The position numbers and the translations under genes were made by a program. Positions 1 through 7,876 of a stretch of 64,000 nt of DNA are shown here, piece after piece. Position 1 is the stretch's first letter, and the number at the start of each line of letters is the position of its first letter. Below the pieces are notes generated by a model. It was not told the origin of the DNA. It saw only the letters and a program-made list of their open reading frames with translations, and searched no databases. The DNA is taken from assembly GCA_964580465.1 (NCBI GenBank), contig CAZOKJ010000011.1, forward strand, positions 9,271 to 73,270, written 5' to 3'. The stretch comes from Taishania sp964580465 (lineage in GTDB: Bacteria; Bacteroidota; Bacteroidia; Flavobacteriales_D; Crocinitomicaceae).

Positions 1-490
1 AACGTCTATATTCAGGTCGGAAATCATGCCCCCATTCAGATATACAGTGCGCTTCGTCAATAGCAAAAAATGAAATATTTACTGAAGTTAAGAAGTCAAT
101 GTATTCTTGTTTTGTTAAAGACTCAGGAGCAACATATAGCAATTTTGTTTTTCCTGCTGTAATGTCTTCCTTGACACGTGTGATTTCCCCTTTTGTTAAA
201 GATGAATTTAAAAAATGTGCGATTGACTCTTCGTTGCTTACGTTTCGAATCGCGTCAACTTGATTTTTCATCAAAGCTATTAAAGGAGAAACGACAATCG
301 CTGTTCCTTCTGATAATAGCGCAGGTAATTGATAACACAATGATTTCCCCCCTCCAGTCGGCATTATTACAAATGTATTGTTTCCGTCTAATAAATTTGT
401 AATAATGGCTTCTTGCTTTCCTTTGAATGAGTCAAATCCAAAATATCTTCTTAACGCATCTTTTAAATCTACGCTCACCAATTTTTCCAT
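1..490 (-). CDS. recQ: RecQ-family ATP-dependent DNA helicase, N-terminal part (cut by window edge)
   Basis: About 163 N-terminal residues are visible, reading leftward off the window. RecQ is a 3'-5' DNA helicase acting in recombination and fork repair. The Walker A motif (MPTGGGKSLCYQLPA, about residues 43-57) and the DEAH box in FAIDEAHCISEWGHDF (near residue 150) are classic RecQ motifs I and II. The start is the ATG at 490-488, giving MEKLVSVDLK. The helicase C, zinc-binding and HRDC regions lie outside the window. It is divergent from the DUF3078 gene. Small plus-strand ORFs at 193-563 are antisense shadows. The family call is secure; which RecQ paralogue it is cannot be told from this part. 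Confidence 0.93.
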   Translation of the reverse strand, partial: MEKLVSVDLKDALRRYFGFDSFKGKQEAIITNLLDGNNTFVIMPTGGGKSLCYQLPALLSEGTAIVVSPLIALMKNQVDAIRNVSNEESIAHFLNSSLTKGEITRVKEDITAGKTKLLYVAPESLTKQEYIDFLTSVNISFFAIDEAHCISEWGHDFRPEYRR

Positions 491-830
491 GTTTTTTTTT
501 GCATGTGTGATACTTGATCAGTTTTATACTTTTCTACGAATATACTACAAAAAAAGACAATAAAAAATTTTTTTGTCGAAAAGAAACAGATTTTATTTAT
601 TTTATTTCTTTCTTTTTAATGTATTTCATCCTTTCTTTGTGATTGATTGTTAGTTTTTTAAGTTAGATTTTGTCGTTCTTGTAATGTGTTTTGAAGTTTT
701 AATTAATCGAAAATTCAACACCTATTTAATCTAACTCATTTATTCGATTATTTACTCACTTATTAAATTCAAACGCTATTATTTGTTTTATAGTTAAATA
801 TCCCTCAATTTTGCAAAAAAAATAAATTTC
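491..830. other. Divergent intergenic region, recQ / DUF3078
   Basis: This is 340 bp of strongly A+T-rich DNA between two divergent genes. I find no convincing ORF and no strong hairpin. The right end holds a plausible promoter for the DUF3078 gene (782-813, listed separately). No clear TAnnTTTG element faces recQ; a TATATTCG on the minus strand at 537-544 is the nearest approximation. Confidence 0.6.
782..813 (+). promoter_or_regulatory. Putative Bacteroidota-type promoter for the DUF3078 gene
   Basis: TTTG at 782-785, a 20-nt spacer, then CAATTTTG at 806-813, one mismatch from the TAnnTTTG -7 consensus. It lies 18 nt before the ATG at 831. Assignment is by pattern only. Confidence 0.5.
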
Positions 831-1805
831 ATGAAAAAGTATTTAGTAATTTTAGCTTGTTTATTTGCTGCAAATTTAAGTGCTACTGCTCAAGAGTCAT
901 CTGAAGTTGCAACATCTGAACCAGCTGCTGAAGTTGTAAAAGAAAAAAACTGGAAATTAAAAGTATTGTTTGGTGCTAATGGTACGCAATCTTCTTTTGT
1001 AAACTGGAATGCGGGGGGACGTAACAATTTATCTGTAATTGCCTACATTTCTGCTTCTGCTGATTTTGAAAAAAACAAATGGTCTTGGAAAAGCAATTTA
1101 GACCTTGCGCTTGGTGGAATGAAGTACTTAGACAAAGCTGGTGCTAAACAAGGTATTCAAAAAACAGATGATAAAATTGACTTGTCAACAAATGTAGGAT
1201 ATAAATTTGCGGATAAATGGCATGCCTCTTTCATCGGTGGTTTTAAAACTCAGTTTATGGACGGTTTTTCTTACCCAAATGATTCTGTGAGAGTATCTAC
1301 TTTTATGGCACCTGGTTATGCTAACTTTGCCTTGGGTATTGATTATACCCCAACAAAACACTTGTCTCTTTTCCTTTCTCCATTGGCAACAAAAATGACG
1401 TTCGTATTGGACGATTCATTGGCTAATGTTGGTGCATTTGGCGTGAAAGACGCTCAATTCAATGGAGATGTTATCCAAAAAAGCAATGGCTTTAGAGGTG
1501 AGTTAGGTGCTTATTTTCGCTTGATGTATGCTCAAGAAATTGCTAAAAATGTGAACTTAAAAACAAAGTTGGAACTCTTCTCTAACTATGTTGATAAACC
1601 TCAAAACATTGACGTGAACGCTGATATGTTGTGGACTTTTAAAGTAAATAGCTGGTTGTCTGCTTCGTTGAACTGGACACTTATTTACGATGATGATATT
1701 AAAATTAGAGATGCAAAAGGTGGAGTAGGACCTCGTACACAATTCAAATCTGTATTAGGTTTAGGATTATCTTATTCTTTGCAAAACTTTAAGGATAAAA
1801 AATAA
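831..1805 (+). CDS. DUF3078 domain-containing secreted/outer-membrane protein
   Basis: A 324-residue protein with a Sec signal peptide (MKKYLVILACLFAANLSATAQ, cleavage near residue 21). The rest alternates aromatic/hydrophobic and polar residues in long beta-strands, for example the WKWKSNLDLALGG-like and LSLFLSPLATKMTF regions, and ends in an aromatic-rich strand. This matches DUF3078 proteins, which are widespread in Bacteroidota and look like outer-membrane barrels. Function is unknown. The gene stands alone: promoter just upstream, strong terminator just downstream. The family call rests on overall pattern and the N-terminal WKLKVLFGANGTQSSFVNW segment. Confidence 0.8.
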   Translation: MKKYLVILACLFAANLSATAQESSEVATSEPAAEVVKEKNWKLKVLFGANGTQSSFVNWNAGGRNNLSVIAYISASADFEKNKWSWKSNLDLALGGMKYLDKAGAKQGIQKTDDKIDLSTNVGYKFADKWHASFIGGFKTQFMDGFSYPNDSVRVSTFMAPGYANFALGIDYTPTKHLSLFLSPLATKMTFVLDDSLANVGAFGVKDAQFNGDVIQKSNGFRGELGAYFRLMYAQEIAKNVNLKTKLELFSNYVDKPQNIDVNADMLWTFKVNSWLSASLNWTLIYDDDIKIRDAKGGVGPRTQFKSVLGLGLSYSLQNFKDKK

Positions 1806-1825
1806 GCATTTTAAACAGGTAATTT

Positions 1826-1864
1826 AAAAGGGGTGAAAATATGAATTTTTACCCCTTTTTTATT
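1826..1864 (+). terminator. Rho-independent terminator after the DUF3078 gene
   Basis: AAAAGGGGT (1826-1834) pairs with ACCCCTTTT (1851-1859), with extra A/T pairing inside, followed by a T run. The loop contains an ATG (1841) that opens the longest reading frame of the next gene, so that ATG is probably not the real start. Confidence 0.85.
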
Positions 1865-1881
1865 TTTTCGGTATTTGATAA

Positions 1882-1911
1882 TTGTATTTTATACTTGAAT
1901 GATTACTTTTG
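1882..1911 (+). promoter_or_regulatory. Putative promoter of the heme A synthase gene
   Basis: TTG at 1882-1884, a 19-nt spacer and a perfect TAnnTTTG match (TACTTTTG, 1904-1911). The -7 element ends only 4 nt before the ATG at 1916, so the transcript could begin at or next to the start codon. Confidence 0.7.
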
Positions 1912-1915
1912 TGAC

Positions 1916-2968
1916 ATGGTGAAAAAATTGAAAAAACTCAGAACATTTAATTGGATTGTACTTAATCTAATTTTTTTAGTGGTAGTAGCAGGTAGCTTTG
2001 TGCGTGTGACTGGAAGTGGAATGGGATGCCCTGACTGGCCTAAGTGTTTTGGTTATTGGGTTCCACCTACAGATGAAAAAGTTTTACCAGAAAACTACAA
2101 AGAAACGTATGTGGAAGGTCGTTTAAAGAAAATTGAAAAGTTTTCACGTTTTTTGGCTGGAATTGGTTTGGAAGAAACAGCTCAAAAAATTCAAAATGAC
2201 CCTAATTTATTGACAGAACAAGAATTTAATGCAGCTAAAACGTGGACAGAATATGTCAATCGTTTGTGTGGGTTCTTAGCTGGAAATTCTATGCTAGTTG
2301 CTTTTTTCTGGTTGTTAAAAGTATATCGCAAACGTAAATTTATCTTACTTTCAGTATTAAACTTGATTTTAATGGGATTCCAAGGGTGGTTTGGTTCTAT
2401 CGTGGTTGCTTCTAACTTGGTTCCATGGGTAATTACGGTGCACATGCTTGTTTCTTTGTTTATTTTAGCGCTACAGTTGTACTTAATTCACCTTATTGGA
2501 AAAGAAATTGAACTTCATTCGGATTCTTTAAGAAGTTCAAATGATTCTCCGGTTTATTCAGTTCCAAAATGGATGTATTGGTTGATTGTTGTGAGTTTTA
2601 TCATTACGATTTACCAAATTTTCTTGGGAACAGGCGTTCGAGAATCGATAGATGCTATGACTAATCAAGGTGTTGTTCGAAAAGATTGGACAGAACAGTT
2701 AGGAATGCCTTTTTTCATTCACCGAAGTTTTTCATGGTTGGTATTATTGTTTGTAGCACTCATTGCATGGAAAAATGAACAATTAAACCAGTTTAAGCCT
2801 ATTCGTTGGATGGCAGCAGTTTTCACAGTTGAATTAATCACCGGTGTGGTATTGGCTTATTTTAACATGCCAGGTTTTGCTCAAATTATTCATTTAGTAT
2901 TGGCAATGGTATTGTTTTGTATTTTTGTAATGATGATGTTCCGAATGAGAATGGTAAAGGCTGCATAA
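1916..2968 (+). CDS. ctaA: Heme A synthase, COX15/CtaA family
   Basis: Converts heme O to heme A in the inner membrane, supplying aa3-type cytochrome oxidase; this implies aerobic respiration. From the ATG at 1916 the protein has 350 residues with about eight hydrophobic segments. Hallmarks visible are the first helix with RVTGSGMGCPDWPKCFG, the conserved VNRLCGFLAG helix after the first loop, the IHMLVS-like heme-ligand helix, HRSFSW and IHLVLAM. A longer frame from ATG 1841 would start inside the upstream terminator and add 25 residues before a normal N-terminus, so 1916 is preferred. The next gene starts 3 nt after the stop. Confidence 0.92.
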   Translation: MVKKLKKLRTFNWIVLNLIFLVVVAGSFVRVTGSGMGCPDWPKCFGYWVPPTDEKVLPENYKETYVEGRLKKIEKFSRFLAGIGLEETAQKIQNDPNLLTEQEFNAAKTWTEYVNRLCGFLAGNSMLVAFFWLLKVYRKRKFILLSVLNLILMGFQGWFGSIVVASNLVPWVITVHMLVSLFILALQLYLIHLIGKEIELHSDSLRSSNDSPVYSVPKWMYWLIVVSFIITIYQIFLGTGVRESIDAMTNQGVVRKDWTEQLGMPFFIHRSFSWLVLLFVALIAWKNEQLNQFKPIRWMAAVFTVELITGVVLAYFNMPGFAQIIHLVLAMVLFCIFVMMMFRMRMVKAA

Positions 2969-2971
2969 CAA

Positions 2972-3775
2972 ATGATTGTTTTGGGCTACATAGTTTCATT
3001 ATTAATAGGTATTGTTTTAGGATTAGTAGGTGGAGGAGGAGCTATTTTGTCCATTCCTTTATTGACGTATTTTTTTAGCCAAAGTACCGATCAAGCAACT
3101 ACAATTTCGTTGATTATTGTTACTTTTTCATCTGTGTTTGGAGTTTTTCAACGAATTGGAGGAAAATTTATATCTTACAGAGAAGCTTTGTACTTTGTTT
3201 TTCCGAGTATGGCTTTAGCTTTTGTGTTAAGAAAGTACCGTAAGTACATTATTCCGGATCAATTTTCAGTTTTTGATATAAAAATTACACGTGATTTTGT
3301 GTTGGATTGTTTATTGGTTGTTGTGATGATTATTGTATCCATTCGAATGTTTCGCTCTCTAAACAATAAAGAACCAAAAAAACACTTATTCACCTTAAAA
3401 AAGGTGTTGTTAATGGGAGCAATTACAGGTTCTTTATCAGGTTTTTTAGGTGCAGGTGGAGGATTTATCATTGTCCCAATCTTATTAGGAATGGGAATGG
3501 AGCCCAAAAAAGCAATTGGGACTTCCTTGTTTATTGTTACTATTCAATCATTTGTAGCCTTATTAGGTGATTTTCTGGGTGCATCTACTCATTTTATAGA
3601 ACAATTTGATTGGCAATTAATCGCCACTGTTTCCATTTTGTCCATTTTTGGAACCCTCATAGGTAGTAAGTTACAAAGCAGATTTTCAGGAGATAAACTG
3701 CGGTTTGGTTTTGCAAGTTTGCTGTTAATTGTTGCAATTTTCATTTTTATTGATAGAATTTTGCTTTTTAAGTAG
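2972..3775 (+). CDS. TauE/SafE-family (TSUP) membrane permease
   Basis: A 267-residue polytopic membrane protein with about eight helices in two halves, each carrying the glycine-rich family signature: GLVGGGGAILSIPLL near residue 20 and GFLGAGGGFIIVPILL near residue 160. Known relatives export sulfite, sulfoacetate or other organosulfur anions; the substrate here cannot be read from sequence. It starts 3 nt after the heme A synthase stop, so the two are probably cotranscribed, although I see no functional link. Confidence 0.88.
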   Translation: MIVLGYIVSLLIGIVLGLVGGGGAILSIPLLTYFFSQSTDQATTISLIIVTFSSVFGVFQRIGGKFISYREALYFVFPSMALAFVLRKYRKYIIPDQFSVFDIKITRDFVLDCLLVVVMIIVSIRMFRSLNNKEPKKHLFTLKKVLLMGAITGSLSGFLGAGGGFIIVPILLGMGMEPKKAIGTSLFIVTIQSFVALLGDFLGASTHFIEQFDWQLIATVSILSIFGTLIGSKLQSRFSGDKLRFGFASLLLIVAIFIFIDRILLFK

Positions 3776-3795
3776 CATAATTTAATTTGAAATAC

Positions 3796-3803
3796 TATAT
3801 TTG
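3796..3803 (+). promoter_or_regulatory. Putative -7 element for the tRNA gene
   Basis: A perfect TATATTTG lies 28 nt before the mature tRNA 5' end. No matching -33 TTG occurs at normal spacing, so only the -7 is supported. Confidence 0.45.
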
Positions 3804-3831
3804 CACCCGTTAAGCAAATGAAAGTTTGCCA

Positions 3832-3905
3832 GGTCCTATAGCTCAGCAGGTTAGAGCACCTGACTCATAATCAGGTGGTCGCTGGTTCGAGCCCAGCTGG
3901 GACCA
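3832..3905 (+). tRNA. tRNA with CAU anticodon, probably tRNA-Ile2 (lysidine type)
   Basis: A complete 74-nt cloverleaf. Acceptor GGTCCTA pairs with TGGGACC, the D arm is GCTCAGCAGGTTAGAGC, the anticodon arm is CCTGA-CTCATAA-TCAGG, and the T arm is GCTGG-TTCGAGC-CCAGC. Discriminator A is at 3905. CCA is not encoded, so it must be added after transcription. A CAT anticodon may mean Met or Ile2. C4-G69 and C5-G68 pairs and the GGTCGCTGG variable/T region resemble E. coli tRNA-Ile2, the TilS substrate that decodes AUA, and differ from elongator tRNA-Met. Automatic tools would likely call it tRNA-Met. Confidence 0.9.
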
Positions 3906-3916
3906 CTTTAAAAATG

Positions 3917-3948
3917 AAGCACTTACAAAATTGTAGGTGCTTTTTTTT
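3917..3948 (+). terminator. Terminator after the tRNA gene
   Basis: AGCACTTACA (3918-3927) pairs with TGTAGGTGCT (3932-3941) with one G-T wobble, followed by a run of T. Confidence 0.85.
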
Positions 3949-3954
3949 ATGATT

Positions 3955-3997
3955 CAACACAATTTTAACACAATTTCAACACAATTTCAATACATTG
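3955..3997 (+). repeat. 11-bp tandem repeat upstream of the sugar-kinase-like gene
   Basis: Units CAACACAATTT (3955-3965), TAACACAATTT (3966-3976), CAACACAATTT (3977-3987) and a degenerate CAATACATTG (3988-3997). The 11-bp period is near one helical turn. It sits 47 nt before the ATG at 4044, just upstream of a TATCTTTA that approximates a -7 element, so it may be a protein-binding array or simple drift. Confidence 0.7.
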
Positions 3998-4043
3998 CAA
4001 AATCATTCTTTAAAATAGTTTATCTTTACCAAAAACAAGTGAA

Positions 4044-4865
4044 ATGAAATTAAAGTACATTATTGCTGATAGTGGAGGTACAAAAACTGACTTTTATGCT
4101 GTAACAGTCAATGGTGACGGTTTGCAATTAACAAGGAATTCATATCATCCCTCAGCAATTAACGAAGCATTTGTATTGGAGGAAAGAAAATTTTGGAGCG
4201 ATTTTGATTTGTCAGATGCTACGCTTGATTTTTATGGAGCTGGTTGTTTAAAAGAAGAAAAGCAAGAAATTGTAAAAAATCATTTAAGAAATATGGGTTT
4301 TTTACAAACGAAAGTGGAATCAGATATATATTTAGCATCAAAGTCTTTACGTATTGAGGATGGATTTGTAGCTATTACGGGAACGGGAAGTGTTGTAGTA
4401 AAACTAGAAGCAGGTAAAATAACTGAACTACGAGGAGGATTAGGTTGGGAATTGGGGGATGAAGGAGGAGGCTTTTATTTTGGTAAGTTATTGCTTCAAG
4501 AAATGAAAGAATACCCTAAAAAAAATCCTGAAATTGAACAAAAGATAGAAAGTTTTAAACCACTAACTGAATTATTTGAGCTTGAAAATGATGCTGCATC
4601 GCGTTCAATTTATGCTAAGTTGCCTGTACTTCTTTCGGAATATAAAAGTCATGAATTACTTAAAAATATACACGAAAAGAATATTCAACTTTTTTTTGAT
4701 TTGTATTTGAAAGGAGTTTCTAAAGTTGGAATTGTGGGAAGTTATGCTTTTCATCAACAAGAGATTTTTCAAAAAATAGCTAATCAGCAATCTATTGAAA
4801 TAGTGAAGTTTATCGAACGTCCTTTAGAGGAATTAGTAAAAACCTTTTTATTTGTCGAAAAATAA
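4044..4865 (+). CDS. BadF/BadG/BcrA/BcrD-type ATPase, N-acetylglucosamine-kinase-like
   Basis: A 273-residue cytoplasmic protein of the ASKHA (actin/hexokinase/Hsp70) fold. The phosphate-1 motif is at the N-terminus (IIADSGGTKTDFYAV, residues 5-19), the central phosphate-2 region is AITGTGSVVVKLEAG, followed by GGLGWELGDEGGGFYFGK, characteristic of BadF-type/NAGK-like kinases. Relatives phosphorylate N-acetylglucosamine or similar amino sugars, fitting cell-wall sugar recycling, but the substrate is inferred. The ATG at 4044 gives a normal N-terminus. Followed after a 49-bp gap by the SiaC-like gene on the same strand. Confidence 0.82.
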   Translation: MKLKYIIADSGGTKTDFYAVTVNGDGLQLTRNSYHPSAINEAFVLEERKFWSDFDLSDATLDFYGAGCLKEEKQEIVKNHLRNMGFLQTKVESDIYLASKSLRIEDGFVAITGTGSVVVKLEAGKITELRGGLGWELGDEGGGFYFGKLLLQEMKEYPKKNPEIEQKIESFKPLTELFELENDAASRSIYAKLPVLLSEYKSHELLKNIHEKNIQLFFDLYLKGVSKVGIVGSYAFHQQEIFQKIANQQSIEIVKFIERPLEELVKTFLFVEK

Positions 4866-4914
4866 TTGGTTATATAGGATATTTTTTGCAACTTGCGTCC
4901 TTTATCTCTAGAAA

Positions 4915-5307
4915 ATGAATGAATTGTTAATTGAATCGACAGCTCAAACACCTTTTATTTCGTTTAACTCTCAAACGGGATTGATGGTGATTAAAGGAAG
5001 GTCAATACCAGAAGATGCTGATCTTTTTTGGTTGCCTGTGTTGAATTGGTTTGAATCATACATTCAAACAAAGCCAGAAAAAACATTGTTTCGCATTGAT
5101 TTAGAATATTTCAACATTACTTCGTCGAAACGTATTTTGTTTTTATTGTATCAATTAAATGAAGCCGTGAAACAAAACTCTAAAGCAGAAGTAGAGTGGT
5201 ACTATCGTTCAGATGACGAAGATATGTTAGAAGTAGGAAAGGATTTTGCTTATATGGTAAGGGTACCTTTTGAATTTATAGTAATTAAAGAACCGGAATT
5301 GGTCTAA
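4915..5307 (+). CDS. DUF1987 / SiaC-family protein
   Basis: A 130-residue soluble protein with the DUF1987 pattern: an N-terminal strand pair (TPFISFNSQTGLMVIKGRS), then LNWFESYIQ and RIDLEYFNITSSKRILFLLYQLN, the part carrying the conserved Ser/Thr region. In Pseudomonas the homologue SiaC is a phosphorylated regulator that binds the diguanylate cyclase SiaD. I see no SiaABD partners here, so a regulatory role is inferred from family alone. Ten bp separate it from the acyltransferase gene, consistent with an operon. Confidence 0.75.
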   Translation: MNELLIESTAQTPFISFNSQTGLMVIKGRSIPEDADLFWLPVLNWFESYIQTKPEKTLFRIDLEYFNITSSKRILFLLYQLNEAVKQNSKAEVEWYYRSDDEDMLEVGKDFAYMVRVPFEFIVIKEPELV

Positions 5308-5316
5308 TTAAGTTGT

Positions 5317-6054
5317 ATGAGAACATTTTTTGGTTACATTTTAACCCCATTGTTTTACATTGCTTTTGCCTTGTTTTTATTGATATTCCATCCTATTCAA
5401 TGGGTTACCTATAAATTATTTGGCTATAAAGCGCACAAATGGAGTGTGGATACATTGAATTTCTTTTTAACTTATTCGTCGCTGATTCTGTTTAACGTAC
5501 CACTTTTGAAAAATCGTTTCCAATTGCCAACTAATCGCTCCATGATTTTTGTTTCGAATCATCAGAGTACGTTTGATATTCCAGCATTGATTTATTTTTT
5601 TCGTAAGTACCACGGAAAATTCATTTCAAAAATTGAATTAGCGAAATCTAATATCCCAAGCATTGCTATCAACTTAAAATATGGAGGAGGAGCTAATATT
5701 GACCGTAAAAAATCGGAGCAAGCTATTGGTGAGATTAAAAAATTAGCTGAACGCATGAAAAATAATACTTGGTCGGCTTTTATTTTTCCAGAAGGAACGC
5801 GTACCAAAACAGGGAAAATGAAACCTTTTCAAGTTGGTGGAATTGCAACCATAGCGTCTGTTTGTCCTGATGTGTTAATCGTTCCCATAGCGATTAAAGG
5901 CTCGTATGAAATGGCAAAAAAGGGAATGTTTCCATTGATGCCTTTTAACTGTTTAAGTTGGGAAGTCTTAGAACCGATTGAAATCAATGGAAGAGATTTA
6001 TCTACTGTTATCTTAGAAGCAGAGAATGCGATTAAATCTAAAGTGGAGGGATAA
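5317..6054 (+). CDS. Lysophospholipid (1-acyl-sn-glycerol-3-phosphate) acyltransferase, PlsC family
   Basis: A 245-residue inner-membrane enzyme expected to acylate lysophosphatidic acid to phosphatidic acid. The N-terminus has two hydrophobic stretches. The catalytic HX4D motif is in VSNHQSTFDIPAL (about residue 80), GGGANIDRK follows in motif II position, and FPEGTRTKTGKMKPFQ (about residue 160) is motif III with the phosphate-binding Glu-Gly. Motif IV is IVPIAIKG. All four acyltransferase blocks are intact. Other family members acylate ornithine or other lysolipids, so acceptor identity is not certain. Confidence 0.88.
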   Translation: MRTFFGYILTPLFYIAFALFLLIFHPIQWVTYKLFGYKAHKWSVDTLNFFLTYSSLILFNVPLLKNRFQLPTNRSMIFVSNHQSTFDIPALIYFFRKYHGKFISKIELAKSNIPSIAINLKYGGGANIDRKKSEQAIGEIKKLAERMKNNTWSAFIFPEGTRTKTGKMKPFQVGGIATIASVCPDVLIVPIAIKGSYEMAKKGMFPLMPFNCLSWEVLEPIEINGRDLSTVILEAENAIKSKVEG

Positions 6055-6109
6055 AAGCTTAACAATCCAATTTACAAACGTTATTTTTCATAGCAAAGCA
6101 TAAATTTCA

Positions 6110-6140
6110 TTGTGAGTTGCTAATTCTTTTATTACATTTG
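6110..6140 (+). promoter_or_regulatory. Putative promoter of the carboxyltransferase gene
   Basis: TTG at 6110-6112, a 20-nt spacer, and a perfect TACATTTG at 6133-6140, giving a leader of roughly 15-20 nt before the ATG at 6163. Confidence 0.7.
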
Positions 6141-6162
6141 TTGCTCAAAAAATTAAAATACT

Positions 6163-7806
6163 ATGGCAGTTTCTCAAAAAGAGCTAGAAGTAAATAAGAA
6201 CGACGATGACATGCGCTTAAAAATTAGTGCACTCGAAAAAACATTAGCTAAGATATACGAAGGAGGCGGTAAAAAACGCATTGATAAACTTCATGAACAA
6301 GGAAAATTAACAGCAAGAGAACGTATAGACTTGTTGTTAGACCCTAATACTGACCGTGTTGAAGTGGGTGCATTAGCTGGTTATGAAATGTATCCTGAAC
6401 ATGGAGGATGCCCTTCTGGAGGTGTTGTAATTGTTATCGGTTACGTTAAAGGAAAACAGTGTATTGTTGTTGCTAATGATGCAACTGTAAAAGCTGGTGC
6501 TTGGTTCCCAATAACAGGGAAGAAAAACTTGCGTGCACAAGAAATAGCAATGGAAAATCGTTTGCCTATTATCTATTTGGTGGATAGTGCAGGTGTTTAT
6601 TTGCCAATGCAAGATGAAATTTTTCCTGATAAAGAGCATTTTGGACGTATTTTTAGAAACAATGCAGTGATGAGTTCTATGGGAATTGTACAAATTGCTG
6701 CTGTTATGGGAAGTTGCGTAGCTGGTGGAGCTTACTTGCCAATTATGTCTGATGAGTCATTAATCGTTAATGGAACAGGAACTATTTTCTTGGCTGGTAG
6801 CTACTTGGTGAAAGCAGCAATCGGTGAAACAATTGATAATGAAACATTAGGTGGGGCAACAACTCACACAGCTATATCTGGCGTTTGCGACTATAAAACA
6901 GAAAATGACGAAGAATGCATTGCTACTATTCGTGATTTAATGGATAAAATTGGTCAACCTGAAAATGCTGGATTTGATCGCAAAGAAGCGGTGCTGCCAA
7001 AGCATGAATTAAAATCAATTTATGGTATTATGCCAGTTGATCGTTCAAAGCCTTACAGTACACATGAGTTAATTGAACGTTTGGTGGATAATTCAGAATA
7101 CACAGAATACAAAGCAGATTATGGACGTTCAATTGTATGTGCTTATGCTCGCATAGATGGATGGAGTGTTGGTATTGTTGCTAACCAACGTGAAATTATT
7201 AAAAATGCGAAGGGTGAAATGCAATTTGGAGGTGTTATCTACTCTGATTCTGCAGATAAAGCAGCTCGTTTTATTATGAACTGCAACCAAAAAAATATCC
7301 CTCTGGTTTTCTTACAAGACGTTACTGGTTTCATGGTAGGTTCAAAGAGCGAACATGGCGGAATCATTAAAGATGGAGCAAAAATGGTAAATGCGATGGC
7401 CAATTCCGTTGTTCCTAAATTTACTATTGTTGTAGGTAACTCATACGGAGCTGGTAATTATGCTATGTGTGGTAAAGCTTACGATCCTCGTTTAATTGTT
7501 GCTTGGCCAACTGCTGAAATTGCAGTAATGGGTGGTGCAGCTGCGGCTAAAGTCTTGTTACAAATTGAAGTAGCTACTTTAAAAGGTAGAGGAGAAGAAA
7601 TTACTCCTGAACGTGAAAAAGAATTGTTCGATACGATAAAAAGTCGCTATGATAAACAAATCTCCCCTTATTACGCAGCAAGTAGATTGTGGGTAGATGC
7701 TATTATTGACCCGGCTGAAACACGCAAGGTAATTTCTATGGGAATTGAGATGGCGAATCACAAAAAAGCTGAAAAACCTTACAATGTAGGTGTAATTCAA
7801 ACGTGA
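6163..7806 (+). CDS. Acyl-CoA carboxylase carboxyltransferase (beta) subunit, methylcrotonyl-CoA type
   Basis: A 547-residue crotonase-fold carboxyltransferase that moves CO2 from biotin to an acyl-CoA. GKLTARERIDLLLDP opens the domain; ANDATVKAGAWFPITGKKN, LRAQEIAMENRLPIIYLVDS, FPDKEHFGRIFRNNAVMSS and GSCVAGGAYLP form the N-half acyl-CoA site, and FLQDVTGFMVG with GNSYGAGNYAMCGKAYDPR form the C-half biotin site. These blocks match methylcrotonyl-CoA carboxylase beta (leucine degradation) more closely than propionyl-CoA carboxylase as I remember them. No biotin carboxylase or biotin-carrier subunit lies nearby, so its alpha partner must be elsewhere. Own promoter and terminator indicate a monocistronic unit. 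Confidence 0.88.
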   Translation: MAVSQKELEVNKNDDDMRLKISALEKTLAKIYEGGGKKRIDKLHEQGKLTARERIDLLLDPNTDRVEVGALAGYEMYPEHGGCPSGGVVIVIGYVKGKQCIVVANDATVKAGAWFPITGKKNLRAQEIAMENRLPIIYLVDSAGVYLPMQDEIFPDKEHFGRIFRNNAVMSSMGIVQIAAVMGSCVAGGAYLPIMSDESLIVNGTGTIFLAGSYLVKAAIGETIDNETLGGATTHTAISGVCDYKTENDEECIATIRDLMDKIGQPENAGFDRKEAVLPKHELKSIYGIMPVDRSKPYSTHELIERLVDNSEYTEYKADYGRSIVCAYARIDGWSVGIVANQREIIKNAKGEMQFGGVIYSDSADKAARFIMNCNQKNIPLVFLQDVTGFMVGSKSEHGGIIKDGAKMVNAMANSVVPKFTIVVGNSYGAGNYAMCGKAYDPRLIVAWPTAEIAVMGGAAAAKVLLQIEVATLKGRGEEITPEREKELFDTIKSRYDKQISPYYAASRLWVDAIIDPAETRKVISMGIEMANHKKAEKPYNVGVIQT

Positions 7807-7826
7807 TTTTAACGATTTTTAATAAG

Positions 7827-7863
7827 AATAGGATTGATTGAAAGGTCAATCCTATTTTTTTTA
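7827..7863 (+). terminator. Terminator after the carboxyltransferase gene
   Basis: A perfect 11-bp stem: AATAGGATTGA (7827-7837) and TCAATCCTATT (7846-7856), 8-nt loop, followed by T residues to 7862. Confidence 0.92.
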
Positions 7864-7864
7864 A

Positions 7865-7872
7865 TAACTTTG
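7865..7872 (+). promoter_or_regulatory. -7 element abutting a start codon
   Basis: TAACTTTG is a perfect TAnnTTTG match, ending 4 nt before the ATG at 7877 and starting right after the upstream terminator. The nearest upstream TTG is at 7838-7840 inside the terminator loop (24-nt spacing), so the -33 is weak. Confidence 0.5.
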
Positions 7873-7876
7873 TAAC

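Noticed and set aside
193..563. Small plus-strand reading frames at the left edge
   Set aside because: They are antisense to recQ, whose DEAH and Walker A motifs are clear on the minus strand.
1841..1915. Upstream ATG as start of heme A synthase
   Set aside because: It lies in the loop of a strong terminator and upstream of the best promoter; the N-terminus from 1916 is already normal.
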